Positions 61,451-64,000 of a DNA stretch of 64,000 nt are shown here, one piece after another. The notes below the pieces were generated by a model. That model ran no database searches and was not told the DNA's origin. It saw only the letters and a list, made by a program, of their open reading frames with translations. The stretch's first letter is position 1, and each line of letters opens with the position of its first letter. The stretch comes from Acridotheres tristis. Lineage: Eukaryota > Chordata > Aves > Passeriformes > Sturnidae. A program made the position numbers and the translations under genes. The stretch is taken from assembly GCA_037013685.1 (NCBI GenBank), contig CM072886.1:61620933-61684932 (forward strand). Reading direction: 5' to 3'.

Positions 61451-63558
61451 AATAACCCCCATAACTTTTCTACCTTTTACTTTCTCTTCCTTTTCCCTCA
61501 GTTCCTCCTGCTGAAAATAAAAATGATCTGGGAACAGAGGCAATGCCACAAATAAAAGGAATTAGGGTTTTTGTTGTTGCTGCCTGTAATTTTGGTTTCT
61601 CTTAATAAGACTTTAGTTCCTCTGGTTAGATAGTTCTGCATTGTGGAGAAATGCATGCATTTCAAAAATGGTAAATGGAAGATATTTTTCATCTTGCTAT
61701 TTTTGCTAACCATACTCTTACCTCTAAGTTGGCTGCTTATTTCGAAATTGTTCCCTGTGACTTTGTTTTCCTCATTCTGCTTCATCAGTGCTCTCCTCTC
61801 TTTGCGTACCTTTTTTTGGTAAGCCTGTATGAAGTTGGCACTGGGGAGTGTTTGCACTCAGCTGAGTAATCCTCTAGATGAAGGAGAAATGGAGGGTAAG
61901 ACAAACCGGGTGTAATATCTGCCTATGTACTGCTTAAAATCAGAAAGTGTGTTCCTGTTGTAGGACCCAGAGAAAGGGTTTCCTCACACTGAGCAGTTGT
62001 GAGGACAGATGTAAAATTTTTTTCAGTACACATTTATGGCCTTCTAAAGTGGAAAAATACTACCTAAGTATTACTCTGCAGTGTATTAAGCTGCTTGCTT
62101 TAGTCCTGAAGAAAACTTAAGATTTCTGTTAGATGAAAACATGCATATGTCCATTTCCTCTAAGATTTTGTCTCAAATTCCTTCTCCTTTGAAGGCTCAT
62201 GATTTTGATAGTTATTTTAAATTCATACATATGTTTATGCATTTATTTTATAAAAGTTTGTAGTATATTTTATAACTTTAATGTGGGTTATTTCTTAATT
62301 TTGCCTTGTTTCCTGCTTAAGTGGTATTCTGTAATTACCTGATTCACTCTGGTTGTGTGTAAATGAAACTATGAAATTTGTTGTCAATTAGCAATCAATG
62401 TGGTATCCATATTTTTAAATGTTATAAATTGCCTATTAAAGCTAATTTTCCAGGGCATCTCTATCTCCGTTCTTAATGTAATGCAGAATATTTTGCAATA
62501 ATGCCTAGGTTAACAATGATAGTCTTGCTGTATTGTGCAAAAAAGGCTTCTGTGCAGACCCAGCTGGGTTTCAGGCTTAATTCATTGCTCTATGGTGGGA
62601 TCACCACAGCTGCTGTGGGGCCTTTACAAATGCAAAAAAGCTGTCAGTGTTTGTTTCATCAGATGCATAAATGATGAGGCCAAGTTGAGGAATCCATTCC
62701 AGCGTGCGCGGTGTGCATGCTGGAGGCATTATTGTTTATAGAATTAGTGTCTTAATGCTTTAAAATACATGGTGCGTGTTTTACCTTAGAGCAAAATATT
62801 TTAGGAGTAAGATGGGTTAAGTGTCCTCTGCAATTTAGTCCCCATTTCTAACAGCGTTTGCCCTGACATGTGTAAATGTGCATCTGAATTACTGCACTGT
62901 ACCTGCCTTGGTCACAAGTAATTCGGTTCTCCTGTCTTGTGCATCTTTTTTGCTAGTACTTTGATTATCCTAAGGAATCACAATTAAATAACCGCACAGC
63001 TTTAATGCAGATTTTTACCCCCCCCTTAGCTGTCAGCCGCGGGAGCTGTGCTGTCTCCTATGGTCACCAGAAGTCAGAGTACTTCTTTTGGCTGTCAAGG
63101 CTGGAGCGAGGTTCCTTCCAGCCAATTAGCAAGTAACGATGATTGGTTTCAGAGAGGGCTGCTTAAGAATGCAAAGCATGCCTCTGTGCTGGGGCCGAGC
63201 ACACAGTTCCTCTACCAATTCTCCTTTCCTTTGCTTGCGGCTTCAGGAATGTAACATGAAGTAGGGCTTTTACTTACATGACGCCAGACTGGCTTTTGGG
63301 AGGCAAGGGTGACGTGGTTCGGGTCTTAAATTGTTTTTCTGTGGGAGCACTCATGTGATCGTTCAGTCTTTGTTGCAGTCTGTTGGCTGCATGCGTGAGA
63401 TTTCATTAGGGCACGCCACCCTTCCCATATCATGTAACTCCACTGATAATAGGCATTGCAGGAATTTTAACTAACGCACTGTTTAAGCCGTTGTCGCTAT
63501 GATTTTATTAAATGTGCTTGCAGCGTGGAATTTTGCTAATGCTGTACAGTGATCTGTT

Positions 63559-63566
63559 ATGCAAAT
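63559..63566 (+). promoter_or_regulatory. Octamer motif ATGCAAAT
   Basis: A perfect POU-factor octamer lies in an AT-rich, repeat-free stretch (63420-63570) of intron 1. A single 8-mer is weak evidence for an enhancer. Confidence 0.3.
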
Positions 63567-64000
63567 TGAATGTAAGAATGGGCTAGTGGGGATTTGTTGT
63601 CTGTATGTTGGAGACCTGTCTTGTGCATTTGGAAATGAAATGAGGCAAATAGTGTCAGTGCAGACTGCTGCTGAAATGTTCAGGCAGCCTTTGCTTTCCT
63701 GTTTGGGGGTGCGATATTGTCACCCCAAAGGCCAGGTTTGGTTTGTAGGGAGGGGTGGTGCTGAAAGCACGCTTGCTGCTGGTGCATGCTGGCCATGTAT
63801 GGGTGAGCTGAACAACCTGAGTGTAGGACACCTTAGGCACAGTCATATACAAGTTAGATTATGAGGTTTGTTCTGGCTGGTCGACATGGCGAGTCAAAGC
63901 TGTGTTCTTGCTTAAACTCTTCTGCCATGATGCAGGCACATTCCTCTGCTGGAGCAAATGGTGTTTAGTTCAGTGCAGGGCCAGTGGTATCCATGTTTGT

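Larger units (their letters stand above)
46915..64000 (+). other. JARID2: JARID2 intron 1 (5' portion, continues past the window)
   Basis: At least 17,086 nt of intron follow the donor. No JARID2 exon 2 sequence (DDSDGIPWSEERVV) occurs on the + strand, so the intron runs off the window. A very long first intron is known for JARID2. Contents are a T/G-rich low-complexity stretch (47281-47365), a second CpG island (about 47900-49400), a CR1, a MIR, an ancient inverted-repeat element, homopolymer tracts, and otherwise unremarkable sequence. Open frames in it, including a 323-codon one across the island (47902-48873), are not supported as genes. Confidence 0.85.

Noticed and set aside
1..64000. 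tRNA, rRNA, snRNA, microRNA, endogenous retrovirus or CRISPR-like arrays
   Set aside because: No A/B-box tRNA structures, LTR pairs, viral-type frames or regularly spaced repeat-spacer arrays were recognised by eye; a covariance-model and RepeatMasker run would be decisive.

Overview
The window is vertebrate nuclear DNA, almost certainly from a bird. The evidence is four CR1 LINE fragments of the avian type (two with the 3' end on the + strand, two on the - strand), sparse coding content, long AT-rich noncoding stretches, and one compact CpG-island cluster. The species cannot be read from the sequence.

The only protein-coding gene I can support is JARID2, the PRC2-associated Jumonji/ARID protein. 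Its first coding exon lies at 46870-46914 (+) and encodes MSKERPKRNIIQKKY, followed by a consensus splice donor (GTAAGT). Everything from 46915 to 64000 is the start of a large first intron. Exon 2 (expected to begin DDSDG) is not in the window. The 5' leader upstream of the ATG carries a GCC-repeat segment and three short upstream ORFs. The last of these ends on the JARID2 start codon (ATGA overlap).

Layout: (a) 1-44408 is intergenic and gene-poor. It matches the known gene desert upstream of JARID2 (CD83 side in other vertebrates) and holds a 21-copy, 32/33-bp GC-rich minisatellite (3541-4226), an ATA microsatellite, ancient Core-SINE and CR1 fragments, several perfect palindromes, and one possible orphan exon (20830-20965). 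(b) 44409-46869 is the promoter region: a minus-strand CR1, then a CpG island with a probable bidirectional core (CCAAT, ZNF143/THAP11-like ACTACA motif, YY1 motif), a long alternating purine-pyrimidine tract, and the JARID2 proximal promoter and 5' UTR. (c) 46870-46914 is JARID2 coding exon 1. (d) 47900-49400 is a second CpG island inside intron 1, with two perfect palindromic CRE sites and good splice signals, so it is a plausible alternative promoter and first exon. (e) 49408-64000 is ordinary intron with a CR1, a MIR and another ancient repeat.

Nearly all open reading frames in the window are short, unconserved-looking, or produced by repeats and GC-rich islands; I do not call them genes. 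I found no operon, CRISPR, phage, defence or other exotic system. The interesting material is regulatory architecture around JARID2 and a few structured noncoding sequences.
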